NCBI GenBank assembly: GCA_964035015.1
Contig: OZ035997.1
Coordinates: 64,704,404-64,768,403 of the forward strand
Origin: Corallium rubrum
Lineage: Eukaryota; Cnidaria; Anthozoa; Scleralcyonacea; Coralliidae
Direction: 5' to 3'
DNA length: 64,000 nt
Made by a program: the position numbers and the translations under genes
Notes under the pieces: generated by a model
Databases searched by the model: none
What the model saw: only the letters and a program-made list of their open reading frames with translations
Told to the model about the DNA's origin: nothing
Shown here: in pieces, positions 11,915 through 21,156 of the stretch
Position numbering within the stretch: the stretch's first letter is position 1
How the letters are laid out: each line of letters starts with the position of its first letter

Positions 11915-14900
11915 AGATAGATAGATAGAAACTTTATTTATGTGTCAACATAATTCTAGCATTATACATGCTAATTGGGGACACAAAAAATAATAAAAAT
12001 CAACCTATTAAAAAATAAATAAATAAATAAAAATGTTTGTACCAACTATTACAAATAACAATTTACGTATACTAACTATTACATAAATAGCAGCTTTGAC
12101 AACTACCAGTCTCTAAAAAACTAAAATCTATATTCCTAACTACATTCTTAAATTCATTCAAACTATTTACAGTTCGTACATCTTTATCTAACTTTGACCA
12201 TAAGAATGGTCCTACATATCGAATTGAATGTTTTCCATATTTTACAGTATTAAAACGAGGTATTCTAAAATCAGAATTTCTCAAATTATATGTTCTAGTC
12301 TCATAATCATCAAAAAATAAATCTCGAATGTATGGTGGTACAAGATAATTCTTCACTTTAAACATTAATATAGCAATGCCTTGCAAACGTCTATTATATA
12401 ATGAAGGAATGTTAGCTTTAGTCAGTAATTGTTCATACGTGTCCGTTTTAGTGTTAAAAATTGCACGTAAAGCCCTCTCTTGCACTCTTTCTAGCTTACG
12501 CCTATCCGAAGCTCGACAAAAATGCCATGCTAAATGACAATACGTAAGATGAGGTAATAGAACGGTTTGATAAATTTGAAGTTTAGCTTCTTTCGGAATA
12601 AGATTTCTTAAACGCATCATTACACCTACTTGCTTGCTAACCTTTTTACAGACCTCACTAATATGCTTGTTAAAATTAAGCTGTTCATTTATTTCTACAC
12701 CGAGTAGCTTTATTGACGTAGATTGCTCAATGGTGTTGTTGCTTATATCAATAGTCATTGTTTTGTCTTTATCTCTTGGACCCATCACCATCGTTTGAAA
12801 CTTGTCAAGATTTAGGCTTAATAGGTTTTCTTCATACCATCTAGTTGTAGTGTTTACATCATGTTCCAATTTTGTTTTTACTTCTTCAACAGTATTTCCA
12901 GCTGCAAATATTTGATGATCATCGGCATACATGGATATTTTAGAGTTACTTATGGTATATGTTAGATCGTTTTGGAAAATATTCCATAGCATAGGGCCAA
13001 ACGTTGATCCTTGTGGACACCCTCTCTCTAAGGTTTTCCATGTGCTTGTTGCTGATCCCAGCTTAACTCGATTCATCCTATTTTTAAAGTAGGATCGAAG
13101 CAGCTTCAAGGAATTTTCCGAAAAATTATAAGCTTCTAATTTCTTAATTATTAGTGGAGGATACAACGAGTCAAAAGCCTTGCTCATATCTGTCGAAACA
13201 ACACCCACTATTTTTTTATTGTCTACTTCAATTTTCCAATTTTCAACAAGTCTCAAAATTGTTGTCTCGCAGCTGTGCTTTTTACGGTATGCAGTCATGT
13301 TATTGCTTAGTTTTGGCTCCATGTATCCAGTGGTTTGCACACTTAATAGTTTTTCATAAACTTTATCTATACTAGATAACACTGTAACCGGTCTATAATT
13401 TTTATCCTTTGTTCTATCGTCTCTCTTGTAAATCGGAATCCATTCTCCGAGCTTCCAGTTTTCTGGCCACACGTTTTCTTTTATACTTGTGTTAAAGATC
13501 TTTGTCAAGGATGGAGCAACTTCCTTGGCACACAACTTTAAAATTTTTGGATGAAGGTTGTCAAAACCTACTGCTTTCCGTGGATTGATGCTTGTCAGTG
13601 TGTCTGCTACTTCCTTTGTAGTCAATTCCTTAAAATCAAAAGCTTCTTGAGCATCAATATTCATCTTTGATTTTATAGTTTGGATGCTAGAGTGATCAAT
13701 GAAGTCATGTTCAGTGAGACGGCTCACATTTTCTCCGCCTATCCCATCTGCTATACCTGAAAAATAAGTTGCTAAATGTTCTGCAACTTTCTGTTGATCT
13801 TGTTCTGAGTTACCGTTTATATCAAGACATATGTTTTCTCTTTCATTTCCTTTGCCTTTTTGAGCTAGAAAAGGCCTAAACGTTTTATAAAAGTTTCTAG
13901 GATTTGTTTTCATTCTTTCAGACACTTGCTTCCAATAGGCTTTTATAGCTTTGCGTCTCTCTTTTGTGGCTTCATTTCTCCATCTTTTCATCAATTCAAA
14001 ATTTTCCTGGGTCCTGTTTTTACTGAATCGCTTGGAGTACTTGCGCTTTATTCTAATTGCTTTCTTCCAGTCGGCTGTCATATACGGCACATCTTTTGAT
14101 CTAACTTTCATCTTTTTAATGGGTGCGTGCTCATCCAGAACACTATTTAATAGTGTATACCAGCAATCATACTTTTCGTCTACTGTCTCAAACATATCAG
14201 CTATATGCCAAGGTGCCGAGTCGAGGTCTTCTTTTAATTGTTTTTCGTTAATATTTTTATAGTTTCTAAATGACACAATTTTATAGGGATAGTGAACAGC
14301 TTTCGTAGACATCACCCCATATACCATCGCATGGTCACTTATTTGTGGATCATATACGTCACATTCTACAAAAAGTTCTGGTTTGTTAGTAATAATGACA
14401 TCTAATAAAGTTTCACTGTTATTTGTTATTCGTGTTGGTTTCTTCACTAAACATTCAAGACCATGCACCTCTTCTAAGTCACTCAGTATCTTTCCTTCTC
14501 TACTTTCTGGTTTTAATCTGTTAAGGTTTAAATCTCCAGTGATGATTATAAACTGCTTTTCTAAAGAACTCCAGTGACATATTTCGTTTAATTCCTCTTC
14601 TAGCCTGACGTAATAAGCTTCTCCAACTGCTTTAGGAGGTCGATAAAGACCAACAACTATAACTTCATGGCACCCAAACTTTGATTGAATTACTAGCGGT
14701 TCAATTGTTTTATATTTTCTAGGTAGTTTCAGTTTCTTAGATGGAATCGATGAGCTAAAATACGCCAAAATACCTCCACCTCCTTTAGTTCGATCATTTC
14801 TATAGATGTTATAACCTTCAACCATAAACTGACTGTTTGGATAAGAAGCATCTATCTTTGTTTCTGTCAGATAAACAACTTGAGCTTTAAACTCTTTCAT

Positions 14901-15646
14901 TAGCGAACTAACTTCTTCAAATTTATTCTGTAGACTGTTTACATTAAGATGCATAATAAGTACATTACGAGCATCTTTTCTTCTAAACTCAACAACTCGG
15001 GGTAGAAACTCTCTTGAGGATTTATCTATAGTGGTTTCAGTTATGCTAATTCTATCATCTTCATATTCGAAGAACGATTCACTAAAATTGAAAGCCCCTG
15101 ACCCTAAATCCTTAACATTAATACTTTCCTGCCGTTTTGCTGTCATACACGGTGGACATATCCAGTCGATGTTGGGATGGATGAGATAATACTTGAACGA
15201 TGACTCGGACATCTTCAAACATTTCGCATGAGACCAGACATCACACGTTGCACACAAAATGGCGTTCTGGTTGTTCCTGACGTTCTTGCCACATTCTTTA
15301 CATGGATATTTCTGCACTCTCGGGCCAGGATTACTGTGTACATCTCCAGATAGAACCAAACGACTAATTTGATATGAACTAATTCCATTTGTTGAATGAG
15401 GAATTCTAGTAAAGAAGTAAGCCCTTCGACAAGCCGTATTAATGATGTATACTTTGGACTTTGGACGGGTTTGAGTAAATAATAGCTCATTCCACTTCTT
15501 AGATTGCCGATGACTTGTTAAATCATTATCAAACAGTAAATGGTCCTGCTTCAGTAAGAAAAATATCAAAACACACCCAAATAACTTTACGATTTTGCTT
15601 ATTTTGCACGAACTCCTCAAGGCACGTCTGCCTGCCGCCATGATGA
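11915..15646 (-). mobile_element. CR1/Jockey-group-like LINE inserted in the capsid gene
   Basis: The element runs on the minus strand and holds one long open frame. Its 3' end carries AATAAAGTTTC followed by CTAT repeats rather than a long poly(A), as in CR1/L2-type LINEs. Only ~5 bases precede the ORF start, so the 5' end is probably truncated or lacks its leader. The target duplication is TGGTAT. The intact frame implies a recent insertion, later than the divergence of copies A and B at this site. Confidence 0.85.
12072..15641 (-). CDS. LINE polyprotein: 2A-like motif, PHD finger, AP-type endonuclease, reverse transcriptase
   Basis: An open frame of 1189 aa. A hydrophobic N-terminal segment (about residues 19-30) is followed by a 2A-like GDVHSNPGP (ending near residue 107). 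Next is a Cys/His zinc finger of PHD type (about 113-163, CKECGK..CATCDVWSH..CPPC), then an exonuclease-endonuclease-phosphatase domain (about 225-450, LNVNSLQNKF, TETKID, GDLN, SDH). The reverse transcriptase core follows at about 690-960, with the catalytic YADD near residue 905. It would nick target DNA and copy its own RNA there. The frame has no stop, so the copy could have been active recently. Confidence 0.92.
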   Translation of the reverse strand: MAAGRRALRSSCKISKIVKLFGCVLIFFLLKQDHLLFDNDLTSHRQSKKWNELLFTQTRPKSKVYIINTACRRAYFFTRIPHSTNGISSYQISRLVLSGDVHSNPGPRVQKYPCKECGKNVRNNQNAILCATCDVWSHAKCLKMSESSFKYYLIHPNIDWICPPCMTAKRQESINVKDLGSGAFNFSESFFEYEDDRISITETTIDKSSREFLPRVVEFRRKDARNVLIMHLNVNSLQNKFEEVSSLMKEFKAQVVYLTETKIDASYPNSQFMVEGYNIYRNDRTKGGGGILAYFSSSIPSKKLKLPRKYKTIEPLVIQSKFGCHEVIVVGLYRPPKAVGEAYYVRLEEELNEICHWSSLEKQFIIITGDLNLNRLKPESREGKILSDLEEVHGLECLVKKPTRITNNSETLLDVIITNKPELFVECDVYDPQISDHAMVYGVMSTKAVHYPYKIVSFRNYKNINEKQLKEDLDSAPWHIADMFETVDEKYDCWYTLLNSVLDEHAPIKKMKVRSKDVPYMTADWKKAIRIKRKYSKRFSKNRTQENFELMKRWRNEATKERRKAIKAYWKQVSERMKTNPRNFYKTFRPFLAQKGKGNERENICLDINGNSEQDQQKVAEHLATYFSGIADGIGGENVSRLTEHDFIDHSSIQTIKSKMNIDAQEAFDFKELTTKEVADTLTSINPRKAVGFDNLHPKILKLCAKEVAPSLTKIFNTSIKENVWPENWKLGEWIPIYKRDDRTKDKNYRPVTVLSSIDKVYEKLLSVQTTGYMEPKLSNNMTAYRKKHSCETTILRLVENWKIEVDNKKIVGVVSTDMSKAFDSLYPPLIIKKLEAYNFSENSLKLLRSYFKNRMNRVKLGSATSTWKTLERGCPQGSTFGPMLWNIFQNDLTYTISNSKISMYADDHQIFAAGNTVEEVKTKLEHDVNTTTRWYEENLLSLNLDKFQTMVMGPRDKDKTMTIDISNNTIEQSTSIKLLGVEINEQLNFNKHISEVCKKVSKQVGVMMRLRNLIPKEAKLQIYQTVLLPHLTYCHLAWHFCRASDRRKLERVQERALRAIFNTKTDTYEQLLTKANIPSLYNRRLQGIAILMFKVKNYLVPPYIRDLFFDDYETRTYNLRNSDFRIPRFNTVKYGKHSIRYVGPFLWSKLDKDVRTVNSLNEFKNVVRNIDFSFLETGSCQSCYLCNS

Positions 15647-15652
15647 TGGTAT

Positions 15653-15790
15653 GTCGATGTAGAGGTCCTCACCAGGGTTGACTTTGTTGGGGTTCATGGT
15701 GATTGTGTGTCTTGTCCGGAGTCCCTTGATCTCCGACATTCTCGCCCGTCTAAATCCAGGTAACAGCTCTGTCTGACTTCTGTTGGTCAT
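15653..15790 (-). pseudogene. Major capsid protein candidate, N-terminal piece (copy A)
   Basis: The start ATG at 15790 is preceded by TGTAGTAT directly touching it. The first ~46 codons match the N-terminus of the copy B gene (start 34239). The LINE separates it from the remainder at 10811-11914. Confidence 0.7.
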
Positions 15791-15807
15791 ATACTACATA
15801 ACAGGTT

Positions 15808-17066
15808 TTATTTTCTGTTTTTCCAGTACTCATACAATAACCACGTCATAGCTATGGCAAGAACCCACAGATTGTTGGCTAACCATCCTATCCTTTTTGC
15901 TCCCCATGTCAGAACCTGTGCTATCACACTGAACAGTGGTGCTAACAGAGGTCCCAAACTCTTACCCAGGTTAGCGAGTGCCTTAGCGAAACCACCAACA
16001 GCTTTTGCTCCCCCGAGACAGTCCTTCTGGCCGCCACAACTATTGTGGTTATGATTCCAGCTATGGCGATGGCTATGGCGATGGCTATGGCAGACAGACC
16101 AATCATATTTTCCTTAGCCCACTTTTTAAACCTTTCTAGTCTGTTTAGGTCATTGTTTTTCACCTCATTTTCTAAAATAGATACACCTTCACTATGTATA
16201 GGTCTCTCACCAATTCTAATTCTTATGCTGTCTGCTTTTAATTCCGCTGCTTCTCTGAGGCTCTTGTAGAACTGTTCCTTAGCAGGGTCGGCTTCTCTTA
16301 GTTCCTTTAATCTGTAGAGATTGATCTGTCCTTCAAGAGATTCAAGAGCCTCAATCTGCACCTCATCCGTACCTTTTGGGTGGAGTGTCCCAGCGAACTC
16401 TCTTACTTCCTGTTTGGGTATAGCTTTTTCTTCCACCTCCTCTTGTAGATTTTTCTCTCTCTCTTCAACCCGGTCGTTGATCGCTGAGTTGGTCCGTGAC
16501 CTTATGTCATCCACGACTTCCTGGGGGGTTGTTGGGTTGTTGTTAACCTCCTCAATAGCTGCATAAAGTGTCTTGGAGTGCTCAGCTTTAACTCTCCTTA
16601 TATGACCCCAAAAATTCCAGAGGGCTTTCTCGCTTCTCTTATTTCTGTCAATTTCATTTTTGTTAAGTTTGATTCCACCGCCTCTCTTACGTATGTAAAT
16701 TTTTCTTTTATCATACGACACTCCGCTAACGGTGTCTCCCTTATCAAAATTAAACTTAGTCCGTTTTATCAGGTCCTTAGATTCTTTACAATCCTTTACT
16801 TTTATATCCATACTGAACGCCTCGAGGAAGCCCCGCTTAACGCCAGCTGTGTCAGACCTCCTCATCACTCCAGCATCACGTCCAACATTAGGAATATCTC
16901 CATCTGCTACGTGGGTTATGTCACCCCCACCAGACGTCTGACCTACCGTTCCCGTTCCCTGATCTTCATCGGTGAAGTCCATTTCGTCAGTATCTTCTTC
17001 TTCCTCTTCTTTTTCCTCTTCCTTACCGAAATCATCCATTTCGATATCAACTCCCCCTTCGGCCAT
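15808..17066 (-). pseudogene. Acidic multi-helix membrane protein, frameshifted (copy A)
   Basis: Homologue of the intact 410-aa protein at 34257-35489. The N-terminus is strongly acidic (Glu/Asp runs) and a basic stretch and coiled helices follow. A hydrophobic helix with an expanded Ala-Ile repeat (AIAIAIAIAIAG) lies near residues 325-340; the DNA shows three to four GCTATGGCGAT units against fewer in copy B. One C is missing from a C-run near 16011, so the frame ends early at 15942 and loses the C-terminal Trp-rich hydrophobic part. The start is preceded by GTATATA touching ATG. Virion membrane or internal protein is a guess. Confidence 0.7.
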
Positions 17067-17072
17067 TATATA

Positions 17073-17777
17073 CTAACCTATGTACAGCTCAAGCAGAACA
17101 GCCCCAATCCCAGCCGGTCGGCCTACTGAATGATCATTATTCCCACGAACCCTAAAGGTCATCTTACCATAAACACCCTTACGAATCTCAGCTTTCGACT
17201 CAATGTCTGTGTAGTGCTGTACACTCCCTTTCAAACTCTGCTCAGAGGTTATTGGAACGGTACCAATCAGATTACTCCTCCTCCCATTGTCCAGACTTTT
17301 CTCACTCTCAACAGCGTCACACGAAATCCTAACATACCTTAACCCTCTATTTATGTCCACCTGATTCGGACTATTCGTCCACCCACCACCAGCAACATCT
17401 ATCACATCGTTTTCACCAAAGCCTAAAAGAAGACCCATCTTTCCAAGTTTCAGCTTTTCAGACGTTTTCACCTTAGAAGTTCCGTTGTAAACATTCTTTC
17501 CGAACTCAACCGTCCCCAACAGACCCCCGGCTAAACCCTTAACGAACGTTTCCAATGCGTCAAAGCTGAAATAACCTTCAGGCGCGGATGCCTCCTTACC
17601 ATTAAACGACACCGAATCGTTCAGACCTGACACCACATTGTTATAGTTCCAGTATACCGTAGCTTTCTTCAGCATCACCTGTGGTCTTGGACCTGCCACC
17701 ATGATAGGTTGTTCAAAGTAGACAGTCTTCTCACCGTTTTCAATGAATAATGTTAACCTCATTACCCAAGTATACAT
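17073..17777 (-). CDS. Candidate minor capsid (penton-like jelly-roll) protein
   Basis: A 234-aa beta-rich protein. The C-terminal third (LRYVRISCD.., GKMTFRVRGNN.., VLLELYIG) has the strand pattern of a jelly roll, and the size fits a single-jelly-roll penton. The ATG overlaps the integrase stop (TAATG), suggesting coupled expression, and its own stop is 6 nt before the next start. Position next to integrase and near the major capsid gene supports a structural role. The assignment is inference. The copy B homologue carries a nonsense codon. Confidence 0.45.
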   Translation of the reverse strand: MYTWVMRLTLFIENGEKTVYFEQPIMVAGPRPQVMLKKATVYWNYNNVVSGLNDSVSFNGKEASAPEGYFSFDALETFVKGLAGGLLGTVEFGKNVYNGTSKVKTSEKLKLGKMGLLLGFGENDVIDVAGGGWTNSPNQVDINRGLRYVRISCDAVESEKSLDNGRRSNLIGTVPITSEQSLKGSVQHYTDIESKAEIRKGVYGKMTFRVRGNNDHSVGRPAGIGAVLLELYIG

Positions 17778-18874
17778 TAACCCAGGTTTTGTACGTCACT
17801 CTCGGGTATCCACGAGTTGTGCTTATCACCATAACCCAGCCACTTGACCAGCACCATCTTCCTCCCACCAACTCTCTTCCTCCTCAACACCTTCTCAACC
17901 CTATAAACGTCATCCTTCTTATCCACCGGCGACAACTCCTCCTCATAGAACTTTCCGATAATCGGCTCACCCTCAGCGTCCTCTATCTCGTAAACGTTTG
18001 GATCACCACGGATGACCTTCGTAATCCTGAAGATTTCCTCAGTGAAGTTAGCCTCATAACCCTTCGTAAATATACTCTTGTACTTTGACACCCTTACAGT
18101 GTCTCCAACCCGGAACTTGGGTAAGGGATGATCACCAAAGTGATGACCGAACAACGTATTCCAGACCTGATTCTCGTTTGACTTACTCACGTCCTTAGGC
18201 TTCAGAAGGGTATCACTGTGTTTTGTGTTGTTATAACCCTCAACGAGGTCGTCCAGGACATCAATCCACCTATAAGTCCCCTTGGTGTAAAAGTACTTCC
18301 ACATAGCAGTCTTAAGTGTTCTGTTAAATCGTTCAACAACCGCTGCTTTCTTGTCCGAGAATGTACTGAAGTACTCAACGCCATGTTCCTTCAGCAGACC
18401 TCTCACACCAATGTTATAAAACTCCTTTCCATCGTCGAACTGAGCCAGGTCGGGGTAGTCACCAAAGCGACCTCTAAACTGTTCCAACAACTCAGCCACA
18501 TCCTTGGTCATGTTTTTCGTGTCCTTCCTGTAAACAGGAACGGCGAAAGCATACCGACTCAGAATCTTAACAGCAGTCAAAATCCAGTAATACCCCTTAT
18601 TCTGGTTCTTATACTTCGAAATATCAACCAGGTCCAGCTGTATCTGTTCACCGAGGTGGCTGACGAACGTCTGTCTGAACTTATGTCTCCTCACAACCGG
18701 TCTATACCTCGTGTACGTGTCCTGTGTTTTCAGCCAGTCCCTCACTACCTTCCTGCTCACATCAAGACCTTCTCCCACCGCCTTCTGATACAACCGTTCA
18801 GCTGACTGATATCCTGTTTTCGGGTTATACCATATATCTCTCAGTTCCTGTTCCAGTCCAACCCCAGCGTCCAT
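17777..18874 (-). CDS. Polinton integrase: retroviral-type core plus C-terminal chromodomain
   Basis: 365 aa from the Met at 18874. That start is preferred over the upstream Met at 18955, because the conserved N-terminal domain begins at MDAGVGLEQEL and the longer frame would overlap the divergent gene. The core holds catalytic Asp in QLDLVD (residue 81 or 84), Asp in QFDDGKEF (147/148) and Glu in VVERFNRTLK (181). A chromodomain-like end (VYRVEKVL..VLVKWLGY..SWIPESDV) covers about residues 315-362. It would join element ends to chromatin, making the 6-bp duplications seen here. Intact in both copies. Confidence 0.95.
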   Translation of the reverse strand: MDAGVGLEQELRDIWYNPKTGYQSAERLYQKAVGEGLDVSRKVVRDWLKTQDTYTRYRPVVRRHKFRQTFVSHLGEQIQLDLVDISKYKNQNKGYYWILTAVKILSRYAFAVPVYRKDTKNMTKDVAELLEQFRGRFGDYPDLAQFDDGKEFYNIGVRGLLKEHGVEYFSTFSDKKAAVVERFNRTLKTAMWKYFYTKGTYRWIDVLDDLVEGYNNTKHSDTLLKPKDVSKSNENQVWNTLFGHHFGDHPLPKFRVGDTVRVSKYKSIFTKGYEANFTEEIFRITKVIRGDPNVYEIEDAEGEPIIGKFYEEELSPVDKKDDVYRVEKVLRRKRVGGRKMVLVKWLGYGDKHNSWIPESDVQNLG

Positions 18875-18893
18875 ATAACCTAACCTATGATAT
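18875..18893. promoter_or_regulatory. 19-bp divergent start region shared by integrase and the 481-aa gene
   Basis: Only 19 bases lie between the two opposed ATG codons. Read rightwards it gives CCTATGATAT/ATG and read leftwards AGGTTAT/ATG. Both use the start-abutting TATA-like string seen before other genes. It is identical in copy B (37292-37310), and the same design (CCTATAATAT/ATG) precedes the homologous gene at 57929. Confidence 0.6.
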
Positions 18894-20339
18894 ATGGATA
18901 AGACCCTGAGAGAGTTTTTCACCAAATACCCATACGCCGATAGAACTAAGTTCATAACTGAGTCAGTCTTCGGTCAATCAGAACCTGGTGTGTTCTTTGG
19001 ACCTGTCGGTGACTCATACATCTACACTGGTGACGCGGAGTTTAAGAACAATAAGAACTACACCAGGTATTTAACAATAAATAAACCACCGCCCAGATTT
19101 CCAAAGATATGGCTTGGTTGTTCGGTACAGAAGGTTCAGGGTAAAGGACACTGGGAGAAGGACATTGAGGGGAAATATGACTTTTCAAAGTTCACGTATC
19201 TATCAGACAACGTCATAGACTACGACCTTAACAATTTCAGGATCTACGTTAACGACCAAGACTTTTTTATGGCAAAGTTACCAGTCCTGAACCCAGGGAA
19301 CCGGACGGACATCGCGGTATGGTGGAATAACAATGAACCTTATTACCAACTCATCTTTGCTGTCTATCTCAGTTCGTACTGCTGTGGCGTTGGGGTAGAA
19401 CACCTAAAATTCTCAGAAGACGTATATCCAGTGGTCTCCTCTATCATGTGTTTTCACCTATACTTCACCACGCGGCGTATACTAAGACGTCTTATAACGG
19501 AAAAGAGGAGTGACCTAATGAGGGAGTTTGGCGTTGGGAACGATGTGATTGACAACATGGCGAATATACCCAGAGAGAAAAAGTTCCTGATTAATCCTCA
19601 CTCTGGTTACAAACACAACCGTTCGTTCCGTGAGTGGATGTGGCGTCTCAATAGCGACTATAAGACACACTACAGAAGGTTCATCCCTTTACGGACAAAT
19701 GGTTTCACCAGGGTAGGTCTGCAGTATCTGAATGAGTCCATCGAGGCTTATGTCTACGCCGTTCTCGGCTCACAGGCCAAAACAAGGGTTAGCATTGTTA
19801 ACAAAGGTGCTGGCAGTCTTGAGACACAGCAGGAATTCAGAGTCCTTGTAGAGGATGCCGTCGTTAACTACAGCGTCAGCACCTGGATTTTGAATATGAA
19901 CAGGGCAATATCAGATACTAACGTCACCCAGAACCTAGCCATAAGTCCTGACACGTGGTTAGTACCAGGATCACTGACGATGCTGAAGGAGAGAATCCTA
20001 GGATACAACAACTTACTCAGACGTGCGTCGGAGGGTATGAGGTTTGGTATTAATTCTAAGGTCAACTACCAAGGTGTTCACAAACAATCACCAAAGACAC
20101 ACCAAGAAAGCGGTCCACATTTGGAAACACTAGACGACAGTGACGAACAAACCGACAAACCAACCGTCCACACACCTGACAAACCAGCCATCCATACACC
20201 TGACAGACCAGCCGTCCACACACCTGACAAACCAACCGTCCACACACCTGACAGACAACCAAAGCCAGACAATGAGTTGGGAATCCTACTAGTCCTCACA
20301 GCTGTGTCTGGGTATTTGTTCAGTAAATACGTCCTATAG
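18894..20339 (+). CDS. Tail-anchored protein with HTPDxP repeats, unknown function
   Basis: 481 aa. Residues 1-400 form a conserved globular region rich in aromatic residues, including NNEPYYQLIFAVYLSSYCCG. A Pro/Thr/His repeat follows (VHTPDKPAIHTPDRP, about 4.5 units of 24 nt at 20161-20262), then a hydrophobic C-terminal helix (LGILLVLTAVSGYLF). The layout suggests a membrane-anchored protein with a flexible stalk. The gene also occurs intact in copy B and in the third element, where the stalk repeat is different. I do not recognise the family. A virion surface or membrane role is inference. Confidence 0.85.
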   Translation: MDKTLREFFTKYPYADRTKFITESVFGQSEPGVFFGPVGDSYIYTGDAEFKNNKNYTRYLTINKPPPRFPKIWLGCSVQKVQGKGHWEKDIEGKYDFSKFTYLSDNVIDYDLNNFRIYVNDQDFFMAKLPVLNPGNRTDIAVWWNNNEPYYQLIFAVYLSSYCCGVGVEHLKFSEDVYPVVSSIMCFHLYFTTRRILRRLITEKRSDLMREFGVGNDVIDNMANIPREKKFLINPHSGYKHNRSFREWMWRLNSDYKTHYRRFIPLRTNGFTRVGLQYLNESIEAYVYAVLGSQAKTRVSIVNKGAGSLETQQEFRVLVEDAVVNYSVSTWILNMNRAISDTNVTQNLAISPDTWLVPGSLTMLKERILGYNNLLRRASEGMRFGINSKVNYQGVHKQSPKTHQESGPHLETLDDSDEQTDKPTVHTPDKPAIHTPDRPAVHTPDKPTVHTPDRQPKPDNELGILLVLTAVSGYLFSKYVL

Positions 20340-20342
20340 TAT

Positions 20343-21128
20343 ATGAGTCTGTTTTATGGTTACAACAGACTGGACACAGTGACTAATAAACATCTCAGCG
20401 ACAGGTTGAGAGAAGTCCTTAACACGAAGCCTGACTACAAGGTCATCTTTGACCTGAACTTAACCAGATCCAGTAAGAACGCAGTCTCCAGACTCCATTT
20501 TGTTGACTACATAGAGGACAGGGATGGTGAGATCCACTCAACCATGTTTTGGAGACCCCCTAGTGTCAACCCACAGCTAAACACCACCGGTGACCACCAC
20601 TTCCTTTACCCTGAGTCCTCAATAAGAACAGCCTTCCAGGCTATCGTGCGCAGATTCATGTTCACCAATGTCTCAGTTTTCGTTGTGGTAAAGAGGAATA
20701 GTGTGAGATCGGCGTCGGGTGCCTGGGAAACAATTGTTTCCAATGCCAATGTTAACGGTGGTAGAAGCCTTGGGTTTAAAGCTGGGGTGAGTGACAAACT
20801 GGTCTTCGGTGGAATGACACCGTCTAGGTTTCGTGAGTGCACAATTCCAGCGAAGTTCATCGGGAAGAGGGTTCTGATATCTGCCAACTGGCTATCCGGA
20901 CTTATAGTGTCACACGTCAGGATAAATGGTGAGATACTGAGGGACTCATACACTATGTGTGACATCGGACAGCTGGGAACACCCTACCTGAGTGTTCTCG
21001 GGGTGAACAGCTTGAAACGTTTTTACTCAGACATCAGCTTTTACGGTATGAGGGTTGTGGAGGGTCGTTTGGGGGAACCCGAGATCGGGAGGATTTGTAA
21101 GGAGGTTATGGCTGAGTACGGTCTGTAG
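20343..21128 (+). CDS. ConA/LamG-like candidate spike protein 1
   Basis: 261 aa with no membrane segment. The pattern of alternating strands, a central region around GFKAGVSDKLVFGG, and the end SFYGMRVVEGRLGEPEIGRICKEV resembles a concanavalin A/laminin-G-type sandwich, where the last strand is followed by a short helix. Such domains bind glycans or receptors. A tandem paralogue follows 28 nt later. The start is preceded by CTATAGTAT touching ATG, with the stop of the upstream gene inside that string. A fiber or receptor-binding role is inference. Confidence 0.7.
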   Translation: MSLFYGYNRLDTVTNKHLSDRLREVLNTKPDYKVIFDLNLTRSSKNAVSRLHFVDYIEDRDGEIHSTMFWRPPSVNPQLNTTGDHHFLYPESSIRTAFQAIVRRFMFTNVSVFVVVKRNSVRSASGAWETIVSNANVNGGRSLGFKAGVSDKLVFGGMTPSRFRECTIPAKFIGKRVLISANWLSGLIVSHVRINGEILRDSYTMCDIGQLGTPYLSVLGVNSLKRFYSDISFYGMRVVEGRLGEPEIGRICKEVMAEYGL

Positions 21129-21156
21129 TCGCGTCTGGGTATCTGTCCTATAGTAT

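Noticed and set aside
16578..17129. Long plus-strand frames opposite the acidic membrane gene (also 35016-35552)
   Set aside because: They are shadows of the minus-strand coding sequence; Phe/Ser-rich composition reflects antisense Glu/Lys codons.
18875..18955. Upstream 27-codon extension of the integrase (to the Met at 18955)
   Set aside because: It is antisense to the start of the divergent gene; the conserved N-terminal domain begins at the Met at 18874, which has its own start motif.
20161..20262. Regular 24-nt repeats considered as a CRISPR array
   Set aside because: The units are contiguous, in frame with a protein and without unique spacers.
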